Source of the DNA: Lachnospiraceae bacterium
GTDB taxonomy: Bacteria; Bacillota; Clostridia; Lachnospirales; Lachnospiraceae
Direction of reading: 5' to 3'
Assembly: GCA_029338875.1 (NCBI GenBank)
Contig: JAQYBF010000075.1
Location: 1-34,506 of the forward strand
Length of the DNA: 34,506 bases
Shown here: positions 1-8,883 of the stretch, piece by piece
How the letters are laid out: each line of letters opens with the position of its first letter
Position numbering within the stretch: the first letter of the stretch is position 1
Program-made: the position numbers and the translations under genes
The notes under the pieces: generated by a model
Databases searched by the model: none
The model's input: only the letters and a program-made list of their open reading frames with translations
What the model was told of the DNA's origin: nothing

Positions 1-663
1 GGAAATGCGGCACCTCTCGATATGGTCGATACCTGCCTCTGCATGGGAGCGGATGTCACCATTGCCCAGGGCATGAAAGTCGTTGATCCGGATGTGACCG
101 CCTTTTCCTTTATCGGAGATTCGACTTTCTTTGCCTCGGGCATTACCGGAGTTGTCAATGCGGTCTATAACCATAACGATATCGTCTTGATTGTCCTCGA
201 TAATTCGACCACCGCCATGACCGGCCACCAGCCCCATCCCGGAACAGGACTTACCATGATGGAATTCTTCCAGAAGAAGAAGGAGGGAATCCGTGAGGAC
301 GTTGCCAATAAGGTATCGATTGAAAAGATTCTTCGCGGGATCGGTCTGAATTTCGTCAAAACCGTCGACCCCTTCGATCAGAAGAAGGCCATCGCAACCG
401 TAAAGCGGGCAGCAGAGGAAACCGGTGTCCGGGCCATCATCTTCAAGGCACCCTGCATCGCTCTCGAGAAGCCGAAGGCTCTCTATCAGGTGGATGCCGA
501 TCAATGTAAGAACTGCCGGAAATGCATCAATGAGATCGGCTGTCCGGCCATTTCCATGAAGGAGGGCAGGGCCTTTATCGAAAAGTCCCTCTGCTACGGC
601 TGCAGCCTCTGCGAATCGGTCTGCCCCTTTGATGCCATTCATGAGGAAGGAGGCCAGGCATGA
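1..663 (+). CDS. iorA: Indolepyruvate ferredoxin oxidoreductase, alpha subunit (3' part)
   Basis: The reading frame is open from base 1, so this is the last 220 residues of a protein whose usual length is about 600. IorA with IorB oxidatively decarboxylates indolepyruvate and other aryl-pyruvates from aromatic amino-acid transamination, giving aryl-acetyl-CoA and reduced ferredoxin in the cytoplasm. The visible part contains the end of the thiamine-diphosphate-binding domain (GDSTFF followed by an asparagine-rich helix, and LDNSTTAMTGHQP) and a C-terminal ferredoxin domain. That domain has two cysteine clusters: CKNCRKC with a further Cys six residues on, then CYGCSLC with CP. This pair is typical of the family. 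The stop codon overlaps the iorB start as ATGA, which implies translational coupling. The ATG at base 22 is internal and is not the true start. Identification is strong. Confidence 0.95.
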   Translation, partial: GNAAPLDMVDTCLCMGADVTIAQGMKVVDPDVTAFSFIGDSTFFASGITGVVNAVYNHNDIVLIVLDNSTTAMTGHQPHPGTGLTMMEFFQKKKEGIREDVANKVSIEKILRGIGLNFVKTVDPFDQKKAIATVKRAAEETGVRAIIFKAPCIALEKPKALYQVDADQCKNCRKCINEIGCPAISMKEGRAFIEKSLCYGCSLCESVCPFDAIHEEGGQA

Positions 664-1244
664 CAAAGAATATTCTTCTCTGCGGAGTCGGCGGTCAGGG
701 TACCGTCAAGGCTTCGCGAATCATCGCTCTTTCCGCCATGGAAGAGGGCAGAAATGTCCGGACGGCGGAGACCATCGGCATGGCCCAGAGAGGCGGATGC
801 GTTGTGAGCCACGTCCGGATCTCGGACCAGGCCATCTATTCTCCGCTGATTCCTAAGGGAAAGGCGGATCTTCTCATCGCCTTCGAGCCGGGCGAAGCGG
901 TCCGCTGCATCGACTATCTGAAGGGAAACGGCGTCATCATTGTAAACAGGAAGGCGGTCACGCCGGTAACGACAAGTCTCAGCGGCTCCTCCTATGACGG
1001 AAGCGATGCCGCATCCTATCTCACGGAACATTTCCCCAATGTCAGACTGATTGACGGCGACAGGGTCTCGGAGCAGTGCGGCTCGGACAAGGTCTTAAAT
1101 ATAGCCCTTCTCGCAGGTGCTGCCACATCCGGCGAGCTCGGCATATCCGTTGAGGGCCTGAAGGATGCCATCCGAAAGCAGCTTCCGGAAAAGACCCACG
1201 CCATGAATATGAAGGCCGTTGATATCGTAACGAAAGGAGCATGA
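660..1244 (+). CDS. iorB: Indolepyruvate ferredoxin oxidoreductase, beta subunit
   Basis: The product has 194 residues, a normal length for IorB and for the gamma domain of pyruvate:ferredoxin oxidoreductases. The N-terminus NILLCGVGGQGT is the glycine-rich signature of this family, followed by TAETIGMAQRGG and VVSHVRIS, both typical of it. It pairs with IorA to convert aryl-pyruvates to aryl-acetyl-CoA. The start is set by AAGGAGG at 647-653, six bases before the ATG, which overlaps the iorA stop by four bases. The next gene also overlaps it closely, so iorA, iorB and the ligase gene form one operon. Confidence 0.95.
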   Translation: MTKNILLCGVGGQGTVKASRIIALSAMEEGRNVRTAETIGMAQRGGCVVSHVRISDQAIYSPLIPKGKADLLIAFEPGEAVRCIDYLKGNGVIIVNRKAVTPVTTSLSGSSYDGSDAASYLTEHFPNVRLIDGDRVSEQCGSDKVLNIALLAGAATSGELGISVEGLKDAIRKQLPEKTHAMNMKAVDIVTKGA

Positions 1245-1246
1245 GA

Positions 1247-2485
1247 ATGGAAATCAGTGCAGAACAGCTGGAGCTGGTCAATGACCGGATCAGGGCCCTG
1301 GAGAAGGCCAACAGCTTTTATGGCCAGCGGCTGGCGGAGGCCGGCATTCACGAGGTGCATTCGCCGGAAGACTTTCAGAAGCTTCCTTTCTCGGAAAAAA
1401 AGGACCTGCGCGAGGCCTACCCTCTGGGACTGATGACAGCTCCCGAAGATCAGATTGTCCGTATTCATTCGTCCTCCGGAACGACCGGAAAGCCGGTTAT
1501 CATACCCTATACCAGGAAGGATGTGGATGACTGGGCCACCATGTTCGCCAGATGCTATGAGATGGCCGGTGTGACAAAGAAAGACCGTGTCCAGATTACC
1601 CCCGGTTACGGACTCTGGACAGCAGGCATCGGTTTCCAGGCCGGCTGCGAAAAGCTCGGCGCTATGGCCATTCCCATGGGCCCCGGCAATACCGACAAGC
1701 AGATTGAAATGATGATTGCCATGGAGTCCACGGTCCTCTGTGCAACCTCAAGCTACGCCCTGCTTCTGGCAGAAGAGATCGAGAAGCGGGGACTGGAAGA
1801 CAAGGTCAGGCTGAAAAAGGGTATCATCGGTTCCGAGCGTTGGAGCGACAAGATGCGGAATAAGATCCGGGCCATCCTCGGAATCGAGCTTTATGATATC
1901 TATGGCCTGACGGAAGTCTATGGCCCCGGCATCGGTGTCAGCTGCAGAGAAGAAGAAGGCATGCACTACTGGGATGACTATATCTATCTCGAAATTATCG
2001 ATCCCAAGACCGGAAAGAATCTGCCGGACGGAGAGTGGGGCGAGATCGTCATCACCACTCTGAAGAAGGAGGGTGCGCCTCTGATCCGCTATCGGACCCA
2101 TGATATCTCAAGAATTCTTCCGGAGCCCTGCCGCTGCGGAAGTAAGTATCCGAGAATTGACATTATCCAGGCCAGAACCGATGACATGATGAAGATCCAC
2201 GGCGTCAATGTCTTCCCGGCACAGATCGAAGAGATCATTGCACTCTTCGACGAGCTTTCCAGTGAATACCAGATCCGTATCTCCCACCTGGAAGGAAGAG
2301 ATACCATGCGTCTCTATGTTGAGGCCCTGTCCGGAAAGTCGGATTTCTATGAACTGAGTCAGAGAGTGGCAGAAAAGGTCAAGAGTAAGATCGGCTTCAC
2401 ACCAATCGTCAAGGTTGTTGAGGAGGGCGTCCTGCCGCGGAGCACCAAGAAGACGAAGAGAGTGATTGACGAGCGGTATGAGTAA
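1247..2485 (+). CDS. paaK: Phenylacetate-CoA ligase (AMP-forming), PaaK family
   Basis: The product has 412 residues and belongs to the adenylate-forming (ANL) superfamily. Visible motifs are SSGTTGKPVIIPYT (phosphate-binding loop), YDIYGLTEVYGPG (adenylate-binding region), YRTHDI (hinge-side Asp) and a C-terminal LPRSTKKTKR stretch carrying the likely catalytic lysine. Next to IorAB the expected substrate is an aryl acetate such as phenylacetate or indoleacetate. Whether the cell runs it toward CoA activation or toward ATP-linked acid release cannot be told from sequence. I chose the ATG at 1247 over the ATG at 1241 because AGGAG at 1235-1239 lies seven bases before it but only one base before 1241. 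Exact substrate is an inference. Confidence 0.9.
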   Translation: MEISAEQLELVNDRIRALEKANSFYGQRLAEAGIHEVHSPEDFQKLPFSEKKDLREAYPLGLMTAPEDQIVRIHSSSGTTGKPVIIPYTRKDVDDWATMFARCYEMAGVTKKDRVQITPGYGLWTAGIGFQAGCEKLGAMAIPMGPGNTDKQIEMMIAMESTVLCATSSYALLLAEEIEKRGLEDKVRLKKGIIGSERWSDKMRNKIRAILGIELYDIYGLTEVYGPGIGVSCREEEGMHYWDDYIYLEIIDPKTGKNLPDGEWGEIVITTLKKEGAPLIRYRTHDISRILPEPCRCGSKYPRIDIIQARTDDMMKIHGVNVFPAQIEEIIALFDELSSEYQIRISHLEGRDTMRLYVEALSGKSDFYELSQRVAEKVKSKIGFTPIVKVVEEGVLPRSTKKTKRVIDERYE

Positions 2486-2488
2486 GTA

Positions 2489-2544
2489 AGACTCACAGCA
2501 GCTGCGCAAGGTGGTCTGTTTTATTAGACTCACAGCAGCTGCGC
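2489..2544 (+). repeat. Direct repeat of 19 bp, two copies
   Basis: The 19-bp sequence AGACTCACAGCAGCTGCGC occurs at 2489-2507 and again at 2526-2544, with starts 37 bases apart. Each copy contains the palindrome GCAGCTGC. The pair lies just after the ligase stop codon and before the rpsT terminator. No function is recognised. Confidence 0.85.
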
Positions 2545-2556
2545 GGCTGTTCGTTA

Positions 2557-2601
2557 TAGTAAAAAGAAAGCCGGTTCCCATGACGGAAGGAACCGGCTTT
2601 C
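2557..2601 (-). terminator. Rho-independent terminator of rpsT
   Basis: A perfect 13-bp stem is formed by GAAAGCCGGTTCC at 2566-2578 and its complement at 2589-2601, with a 10-base loop. On the - strand the stem is followed by TTTTT, so it terminates rpsT. On the + strand the trailing sequence ATTATTCTT is only partly T-rich, so it may also slow transcription from the ligase gene. Confidence 0.85.
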
Positions 2602-2628
2602 ATTATTCTTATGAGATTTAGATCTTAA

Positions 2629-2892
2629 TTACTCAAGACCATTGACAAGCTTGGTAAGGCGGGATACCTTGCGGGCAGCTGTATTCTTATGAAGAACGCC
2701 CTTGTTGGCAGCCTTGGTAATCTGACCGATTGCCTCAGGAAGGACCTTGTTTGCTTCTTCCTTATTGCCAGCCTCGACAGCAGCTTCAACCTTCTTAACG
2801 TAAGTCTTAACTGCAGTACGGATTGCCTTGTTGCGCTCAGCACGCTTAGCGCTTGTTACAACTCTCTTCTTTGCAGATTTGATATTAGCCAA
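2629..2892 (-). CDS. rpsT: 30S ribosomal protein S20
   Basis: The 87-residue basic protein begins (M)ANIKSAKKRV and continues with lysine-rich helices typical of S20, which binds 16S rRNA early in small-subunit assembly. Length matches the family exactly when a TTG at 2892-2890 is used as the start. GGAGG lies eight bases upstream of that TTG on the - strand, and the N-terminus then begins at the conserved ANIKSAKK. A longer reading to 2979 adds 29 residues without homology to S20 and is rejected. The gene is monocistronic, with a good promoter (2989-3017) and its own terminator. Codon use (AAG, GCA, GTA/GTT, CGT/CGC) resembles highly expressed genes. Confidence 0.97.
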   Translation of the reverse strand: MANIKSAKKRVVTSAKRAERNKAIRTAVKTYVKKVEAAVEAGNKEEANKVLPEAIGQITKAANKGVLHKNTAARKVSRLTKLVNGLE

Positions 2893-2988
2893 TGTTTTCA
2901 CCTCCATGTATTGGAATAAAGAAATAATTATTTCGTGTATTCCCCATCGAGGCCGGACACGGACAGTTCGATGTGACACACAAAATAT

Positions 2989-3017
2989 ATAATACGTTTC
3001 AGCCTGCCCTGTGTCAA
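2989..3017 (-). promoter_or_regulatory. Sigma-A type promoter for rpsT
   Basis: On the - strand, a perfect -35 TTGACA (3017-3012) and a -10 TATTAT (2994-2989) are separated by exactly 17 bases. Transcription would start near 2982, giving a leader of about 90 bases before the TTG start. The rest of 2893-3229 holds the ABC-F leader on the + strand, with a 14-bp palindrome at 3135-3148. Confidence 0.8.
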
Positions 3018-3229
3018 GATAAATTTCACGGGAAATCCGGGAAATTCAGTCGCAGGATGACAGAGACTGCGGTATCATACTTGTAAGAATCGATATGTGA
3101 TCAGATGGAACTGTACTCCATGTAAGATCATGTGAGATCAGCTGATCTGATAGATTCAGAGCTTCCTAAGCATATCGGATAGAAATAAGATCGATCAAGA
3201 GAAAATTCAGAAATAAGAAGAGGAAACAG

Positions 3230-5347
3230 ATGCTTCTTGAGATAAAAGACGGGACAGTGACGCGGGGCGGACGTCCGGTTCTGTCACACTTTAATTTTGA
3301 AATCCGCGGAAAAGAGAAAATCGCGATCGTCGGAAAAAACGGCGCCGGTAAAACCACCCTCCTTCAGGTTCTGGCCAATGAGAGGCCTCTGGACCGGGAT
3401 GATAAGGCCGAAAGCCGGGAAGGAAACCGTTTTCATACATCAAGAAAGCTCAGGGTGACCTATGTCCCTCAGAGGATGGATCTGCCCGAGGACTCCAGAG
3501 TTACAGACCTGCTCCCCTTAGCTGTCTCAGCTCAAAAAACTTCAGAAAAAGAATCTGTGTTAAGAGAAGGATCGGATGCTGAGATAGAGAATCCGGAAGG
3601 CGGGGATTTTAATGGATCTGCCTCGGATCAGGATCAGAGTCTCCGTGCACGCCGTCTCTTTACGGAGCTTGGTTTCTCTCTGGACGATGCCAATAAGAAA
3701 ATCAGCGAATTTTCCGGCGGCGAGCAGAGGAAGCTCCAGCTCTTAAAGGGCTTCCTCGAGGATTCGGACCTTCTGATCCTGGATGAGCCCACCAATCATC
3801 TGGACATCGAGACGACCAACCGCCTGGAAGACTTCATCCGCACCTATCCCGGGGCTCTGGTTTATGTCAGCCACGATCGATATTTCATGGATGAGACCGC
3901 CGAGGTCATCTGGGAGATCCGGGCAGGAAAGATTCGCCGCTATCCCGGCAATTATTCTTCCTATCGAAAGGAAGCCAGAGAAGAGCGGGAGCGCCAGGCC
4001 AAAGCCTATTCCCGTCAGCAGGAAGAAATTAAGCGGGAAGAAGACCTGATCCGTCGTTTCAAGAACAAGGCCAAAAAGGCAGCCTTCGCCCGGTCGCGGC
4101 AGAAGCTTCTGGACCGGATGAAAAAGATAGACCCTCCCGCTGCAGATGATGCAGTCATCCATAAGGGAGAAATCCTTCCGGCCCGCCTGGGCGCCAAATG
4201 GGTACTCCAGTGTGAAAACCTGAAAATCGGCTATGGAAAGCATGTCGTTAGAGAGGTCGATTTCCGCATCAGAAGAGGACAGAAGATCGGAATCATTGGA
4301 CCCAACGGTGCCGGAAAGTCCACCTTCCTTAAGACCATTGCCGGGAAAATCAATAAGATCTCCGGAAAGATGACCCTGGGAAATCAGATCGATCTGGCCT
4401 ACTTTGATCAGGAAAGCGCCAATCTGACTTCAGAAAGATCCGTCCATGATTTCTTCCATGACCGCTTTCCTGCCATGAAGGAAAAGGATTTAAGAAACTG
4501 TCTGGCTTCCTATCTCTTTCGGGGACGGGATCTGGAAAAGCGGGTTTCGGACCTGTCCGGAGGAGAGAAGTCGAGACTGCTTCTGGCCGCCCTTCTTGAA
4601 GAGAAGCCCAACTTTCTTCTTCTCGACGAGCCGACCAACCATATGGATATCCCGGCCAGAGAGACTTTGGAATCCATCTTTCAGTCCTATAAGGGAACCA
4701 TTCTTTTTGTCTCCCATGACCGCTATTTCCTCCAGGAAGTGGCGACTTCGCTTCTGGTTTTGGATTACGATAAGAAGACCTTTACCAGAGAATCCAACGG
4801 AGACAGTCTGCCCGGCGTTTCCTATTTTCCCATGGATTACCGCCACTACATGAGACAGATTGAGAAAATCCGTGCAGGATCCGATCCGGCCGCTCTGCGT
4901 TCGGCAGAGGATCAGAAGCTGATCGACGGCCTTCATGCGGTTCCGAAAAGAAGTCATATACAGTCCCGGCCCCTGACAACCAGGGAAGAGACCCTGGACT
5001 GGTATTTCCGGCAGAATAAGGAAGAGCGGGAAGAAGCCATGGAGAAGCTGGAGAAAGTTTCGAAGACTCAGAATTCCCCGGACCTTTCCGGAGAAGAATC
5101 GGAAGTCGATGGAGCAGAAACTGTATCGGCAGAGGCGAAAAGCGGGAATCCGGCTGGTGAAAATCCGGAAGAACCTGTCTACATGACCTTGGAAGAATAT
5201 ATGAACAGCGCCGATCCGACCGAAGAGGAGACGAAAGAGGCAAAAGATGCCGAGCAGGCCTTGACCGAATCTCTGATCGATTGGTATGATTTATGGTTGG
5301 AAACACCGGAAGGAAGAGAAGAGGTTCCGCCTTCCGATTCGAAATAA
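3230..5347 (+). CDS. ABC-F family ATP-binding protein
   Basis: The 705-residue soluble protein has two nucleotide-binding domains and no membrane segments, the ABC-F plan. Domain 1 shows Walker A GKNGAGKTT (35-43), signature SGGEQ (about 162) and LLILDEPTNHLD (about 182-193). Domain 2 shows GPNGAGKST (357-365), SGGEK (about 444) and FLLLDEPTNHMD (about 462-473). A charged linker rich in R, K and E lies between them, as in the P-site tRNA interaction motif of ABC-F proteins. ABC-F members act on the ribosome, some in antibiotic protection, others in stalled-complex rescue; sequence alone does not decide which. There is an acidic Ser/Glu-rich insert at residues about 97-137 and an acidic tail of about 130 residues after domain 2. 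GAGGAAA precedes the ATG. It lies 12 bases before lepA and probably shares its transcript. Confidence 0.92.
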   Translation: MLLEIKDGTVTRGGRPVLSHFNFEIRGKEKIAIVGKNGAGKTTLLQVLANERPLDRDDKAESREGNRFHTSRKLRVTYVPQRMDLPEDSRVTDLLPLAVSAQKTSEKESVLREGSDAEIENPEGGDFNGSASDQDQSLRARRLFTELGFSLDDANKKISEFSGGEQRKLQLLKGFLEDSDLLILDEPTNHLDIETTNRLEDFIRTYPGALVYVSHDRYFMDETAEVIWEIRAGKIRRYPGNYSSYRKEAREERERQAKAYSRQQEEIKREEDLIRRFKNKAKKAAFARSRQKLLDRMKKIDPPAADDAVIHKGEILPARLGAKWVLQCENLKIGYGKHVVREVDFRIRRGQKIGIIGPNGAGKSTFLKTIAGKINKISGKMTLGNQIDLAYFDQESANLTSERSVHDFFHDRFPAMKEKDLRNCLASYLFRGRDLEKRVSDLSGGEKSRLLLAALLEEKPNFLLLDEPTNHMDIPARETLESIFQSYKGTILFVSHDRYFLQEVATSLLVLDYDKKTFTRESNGDSLPGVSYFPMDYRHYMRQIEKIRAGSDPAALRSAEDQKLIDGLHAVPKRSHIQSRPLTTREETLDWYFRQNKEEREEAMEKLEKVSKTQNSPDLSGEESEVDGAETVSAEAKSGNPAGENPEEPVYMTLEEYMNSADPTEEETKEAKDAEQALTESLIDWYDLWLETPEGREEVPPSDSK

Positions 5348-5359
5348 GGAGGAAATATC

Positions 5360-7174
5360 GTGGCAATCGATCAGTCCCATATTCGTAATTTTTGTATCAT
5401 CGCTCATATCGATCACGGCAAATCGACCCTGGCCGACCGTATGATCGAGATGACCGGTACCCTGACCGCCCGTGAAATGCAGGATCAGGTCCTCGATAAC
5501 ATGGAGGTCGAGCGGGAGCGGGGCATTACAGTAAAGTCCCAGGCCGTCCGCCTCATCTATCATGCCAGGAACGGTGAGGAGTACATTTTCAACCTGATCG
5601 ACACCCCGGGTCATGTCGATTTCAACTATGAGGTATCCCGGTCCCTGGCCGCCTGCGACGGCGCCATCCTGATCGTCGATGCAACTCAGGGCGTCGAGGC
5701 CCAGACCCTGGCCAATGCCTATCTGGCCATCGACCACGACCTGGAAATCCTGCCCGTCATCAATAAGATCGACCTGCCCAGCGCCGATCCCGAGGCAACC
5801 GCAAAGGAAATCGAGGATGTCATCGGAATTGAAGCCATGGATGCGCCCCGTATTTCCGCCAAGACCGGAGAAAATGTAGACCAGGTTCTCGAAGCCATCG
5901 TGGACCGTCTGCCTGCCCCTTCCGGAGATCCCAAGGCCCCTCTGGAAGCCCTGATTTTTGACTCGGTCTACGATTCCTACCGCGGCGTCATTGTCTTCAT
6001 CCGGGTGGTCAACGGCTCGGTCAAGGCCGGCGATCTGATCCGCTTCATGCAGAGTAAGGCCGAGATGAATGTCGTCGAGGTCGGCTATTTCGGCGCCGGC
6101 CAGCTCTTCCCCTGCGATGAGCTTCCGTCCGGAGCCGTCGGCTATCTGACCGCTTCCATCAAAAATATCCGGGATGCCCGGGTCGGCGATACGGTCACCC
6201 TGGCGGAAAATCCGGCAGACAAGCCCCTTCCCGGCTACAAGAAGGTCAACCCCATGGTCTATTGCGGCATCTATCCGTCCGATTCGGCAAAATATCCGGA
6301 ATTAAGGGATGCCCTGGAGAAGCTTCAGCTGAATGATGCCTCTCTCCAGTTCGAGCCCGAGACCTCCCAGGCCTTAGGCTTCGGCTTCCGCTGCGGATTC
6401 CTGGGACTTCTTCATCTCGAGGTCGTTCAGGAACGTCTGGAGAAGGAATACGATCTGGATCTGGTTACAACCGCACCGGGTGTAGTTTATAAGGTTCATA
6501 AGACGAACGGTGAAGTCATGACCCTGACCAATCCTTCCAACCTGCCCGATCCCTCCGAGATCGAATATATGGAAGAGCCGATTGTGTCGGCCGAGATCAT
6601 GGTCACCAAGGACTATATCGGAGCCATCATGGATCTCTGCCAGGAACGCCGGGGCGAGTACATCTCCATGGAATATGTCGAGGAGAGCCGGGCCCTTCTG
6701 AAATATGACCTTCCTCTGAATGAGATCATCTATGATTTCTTCGATGTCTTAAAGTCCCGGTCCAGAGGCTATGCTTCCTTTGATTATGAGTTCAAGGGCT
6801 ACAAGAGATCCGACCTCGTCAAGCTGGATATCCTGGTCAATAAGGAGCAGGTCGATGCCCTGTCCTTCATCGTTTTTGCCGGAACCGCCTACGAGCGAGG
6901 TCGGAAGATGTGCGAGAAGCTGAAGGAGAATATTCCGAGACAGATGTTCGAGATTCCCATCCAGGCAGCCATCGGAAACAAGGTCATCGCCCGTGAGACC
7001 GTCAAGGCCTACCGCAAGGATGTCCTGGCCAAGTGCTACGGCGGCGATATCTCCCGTAAGAAGAAGCTTCTGGAGAAGCAGAAGGAAGGCAAGAAGAAGA
7101 TGCGCCAGTTCGGCTCGGTCGAGATTCCTCAGGAAGCCTTCATGAGCGTCCTGAAGCTGGATACGGATGAATAA
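5360..7174 (+). CDS. lepA: Elongation factor 4 (LepA), ribosome-associated GTPase
   Basis: The 604-residue protein is full length for LepA. GTPase motifs are AHIDHGKST (G1), the DTPGHVDF motif (G3) and NKIDLP (G4). The C-terminal half has the LepA-specific domain ending with the basic stretch [22 protein letters not shown]. LepA binds the ribosome and acts in elongation or back-translocation and in initiation or biogenesis; its precise role is debated. The start is GTG, set by AAGGAGG seven bases upstream. The stop overlaps the hemW start region, suggesting coupled translation. The order lepA-hemW is conserved in Firmicutes. Confidence 0.97.
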   Translation: MAIDQSHIRNFCIIAHIDHGKSTLADRMIEMTGTLTAREMQDQVLDNMEVERERGITVKSQAVRLIYHARNGEEYIFNLIDTPGHVDFNYEVSRSLAACDGAILIVDATQGVEAQTLANAYLAIDHDLEILPVINKIDLPSADPEATAKEIEDVIGIEAMDAPRISAKTGENVDQVLEAIVDRLPAPSGDPKAPLEALIFDSVYDSYRGVIVFIRVVNGSVKAGDLIRFMQSKAEMNVVEVGYFGAGQLFPCDELPSGAVGYLTASIKNIRDARVGDTVTLAENPADKPLPGYKKVNPMVYCGIYPSDSAKYPELRDALEKLQLNDASLQFEPETSQALGFGFRCGFLGLLHLEVVQERLEKEYDLDLVTTAPGVVYKVHKTNGEVMTLTNPSNLPDPSEIEYMEEPIVSAEIMVTKDYIGAIMDLCQERRGEYISMEYVEESRALLKYDLPLNEIIYDFFDVLKSRSRGYASFDYEFKGYKRSDLVKLDILVNKEQVDALSFIVFAGTAYERGRKMCEKLKENIPRQMFEIPIQAAIGNKVIARETVKAYRKDVLAKCYGGDISRKKKLLEKQKEGKKKMRQFGSVEIPQEAFMSVLKLDTDE

Positions 7175-8468
7175 AATGGAACTCTATATCCACATCCCAT
7201 TCTGCGTTAGAAAGTGCGCCTACTGTGACTTCCTGTCCTTCCCGTCCGATGCGGATGACCGGGAGGCCTACACAGAGGCTCTGACCCGGGAAATCACTTA
7301 CTGGGGCGGCAAGCTGGATCATCCGGTCCTTTCCACGATTTTTATCGGAGGCGGGACGCCCAGCTGGCTGGAAGTTCCCCTGATGGAGAAGATTCTGAAG
7401 ACGGTCTGGTCTAACTTTCAGATCTCAAAGAATCTCGAATGCACCATGGAAGTCAATCCCGGGACCGTAACCTACCAGGCCCTGCTCGACTACCGGTCCC
7501 TTGGCATCAACCGCCTGTCGATCGGCCTCCAGAGCGCCAATGACGATGAACTCAAAACCCTGGGCCGTATCCACGACTACCGGCGCTTCTTAAAGACCTT
7601 TGAGAGCGCACGTCGGGCCAATTTTTCCAATATAAATGTAGACCTTATGACCGGAATACCGGGACAGACCCTGGAATCCCTCCATCGAAGTCTGAGTAAG
7701 GTCGTCCTCCTGGGACCGACCCATATTTCCGCCTATGACCTGATTATTGAAGAGGGAACGCCCTTCTATAAGCGCTATCATGCGGATGAAGAGGCGAGAA
7801 GGGCAGGAGAACAGCCGGTTTATCTCCCGGACGAGGATACCGAGTATCAGATGACCCGGATGACCGAGGACTTCCTTCGGGACAAGGGCTTCCGCCAGTA
7901 TGAGGTGTCGAATTTTGCCCGGCCGGGCTATCGCTGCCGCCACAATGTCGGCTACTGGAAGAGAAGGGAATACCTGGGTGTCGGCCTGGGCGCAGCCTCC
8001 TTTATCGATGAGACCCGCTGGAATGAGACCGATGACTTTCGCAACTATCTGGACTACTGGAGGAATGGAGACATAAAAAGTCCGGCCTCCAATTCCAAAT
8101 CAGGAAGGAAGGCCGGATCTGAATCTATGGCAGGGTTAGGAATAAAAGCCGGATCTGTAGAAAATGCGGAGTCGGGTTCCCTATCGGATTTTCATATCCA
8201 GGGCCGGCCCAGGACCATGACCAATTTTCAGCGCCTGACGAAAAAGGACGCCATGGAGGAATTCATGTTCCTGGGCCTTCGCATGAACGAAGGCGTCTCC
8301 CTGGATGAATTCGAATCCTATTTCGGCCTGCCGCTGCTTTCCGTCTATGGCAGGGTTGTAGAGAAATACCAGGAGGAAGGCATGCTCTGCCTGGCCGAAG
8401 GCCGCCTCCTCCTGACCCGGCGGGGAAGAGAAGTCTCGAACGAGATACTGGCGGATTTCCTTTTTTAA
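7167..8468 (+). CDS. hemW: Radical SAM heme chaperone HemW (HemN-like)
   Basis: The product has 433 residues, longer than the usual roughly 380. The N-terminus [17 protein letters not shown] carries the CX3CX2C cluster (Cys13, Cys17, Cys20) that binds the radical-SAM 4Fe-4S centre, followed by IFIGGGTPS. Proteins of this class were called oxygen-independent coproporphyrinogen oxidases, but members with this short N-terminus are heme chaperones. The extra length comes from a Ser/Gly/Lys-rich insert at residues about 303-345, between DYWRNG and the conserved EFMFLGLRM region. Two starts are possible: ATG 7167, overlapping the lepA stop by eight bases, and ATG 7176. Neither has a strong ribosome site, consistent with coupling to lepA. 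Confidence 0.92.
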   Translation: MNKMELYIHIPFCVRKCAYCDFLSFPSDADDREAYTEALTREITYWGGKLDHPVLSTIFIGGGTPSWLEVPLMEKILKTVWSNFQISKNLECTMEVNPGTVTYQALLDYRSLGINRLSIGLQSANDDELKTLGRIHDYRRFLKTFESARRANFSNINVDLMTGIPGQTLESLHRSLSKVVLLGPTHISAYDLIIEEGTPFYKRYHADEEARRAGEQPVYLPDEDTEYQMTRMTEDFLRDKGFRQYEVSNFARPGYRCRHNVGYWKRREYLGVGLGAASFIDETRWNETDDFRNYLDYWRNGDIKSPASNSKSGRKAGSESMAGLGIKAGSVENAESGSLSDFHIQGRPRTMTNFQRLTKKDAMEEFMFLGLRMNEGVSLDEFESYFGLPLLSVYGRVVEKYQEEGMLCLAEGRLLLTRRGREVSNEILADFLF

Positions 8469-8524
8469 TACTCTGATGCTTTCAGATTAAATATGAAACG
8501 GGATATTATATTTTGAGATTATTT

Positions 8525-8562
8525 AAGGCTCGGGATCTTCTCATGATCCGGAGCCTTTATTA
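8525..8562 (+). terminator. Rho-independent terminator after hemW
   Basis: AAGGCTCGGGATC at 8525-8537 pairs with GATCCGGAGCCTT at 8545-8557 with one mismatch and a seven-base loop, followed by a T/A-rich tail. It separates the lepA-hemW transcript from the hrcA operon. Confidence 0.65.
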
Positions 8563-8603
8563 TATTCGGCTAATTTGTAATGGGAATACAGATTAGCCGA
8601 ATA
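8563..8603. repeat. 12-bp perfect inverted repeat
   Basis: TATTCGGCTAAT at 8563-8574 is repeated inverted as ATTAGCCGAATA at 8592-8603 with a 17-base spacer. A third partial copy, AGCCGAAT, lies at 8649-8656. The region 8469-8791 otherwise contains no gene, only the hemW terminator and AT-rich sequence. The element could be an operator or a second hairpin. Confidence 0.7.
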
Positions 8604-8791
8604 CAAATGTTCGAATACCTCGGTAGATCTGTAAAGCGAGTACATTTCAGCCGAATCTTTTCTCCGAGAAATATAGACCAATCATTTTAGAATCGAATGA
8701 ACAATCAAAGCCATTCAGAGCGAGGTAAGAGAGGAAAAGGAGCGCCTGGTTTAAATTTGTATACAAAAATTAAAAAATTCCATCTTTTGAG

Positions 8792-8820
8792 TTGACATCC
8801 TCTTCTAAGGGTGATAGATT
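8792..8820 (+). promoter_or_regulatory. Vegetative promoter of the hrcA-grpE-dnaK-dnaJ operon
   Basis: The -35 TTGACA at 8792-8797 is perfect. A 17-base spacer leads to TAGATT at 8815-8820 as the -10 box (four of six consensus bases). Transcription would begin near 8827, just before the CIRCE operator, as in other CIRCE-controlled operons. Confidence 0.75.
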
Positions 8821-8834
8821 AATCACAGAAACAA

Positions 8835-8861
8835 TTAGCACTCCAATCAATTGAGTGCTAA
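8835..8861 (+). promoter_or_regulatory. CIRCE operator (HrcA binding site)
   Basis: TTAGCACTC-N9-GAGTGCTAA is present without a mismatch to the CIRCE consensus. It lies between the promoter and the hrcA start codon. The known mechanism is binding of the HrcA repressor, released when GroEL is occupied by unfolded protein. The operon is therefore predicted to be autoregulated by its first gene. Confidence 0.97.
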
Positions 8862-8883
8862 CAAACCAAAAAGGATGAAAGTT

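Noticed and set aside
2893-2979. N-terminal extension of S20 by 29 residues.
   Set aside because: The extension has no resemblance to S20, and GGAGG is positioned for the TTG at 2892. The promoter at 2989-3017 would also put the longer start almost at the transcript start.
8851-8883. Longer hrcA reading from a TTG at 8851.
   Set aside because: The TTG lies inside the CIRCE operator with no ribosome site. The ATG at 8884 has AAAGG upstream and fits the family N-terminus.
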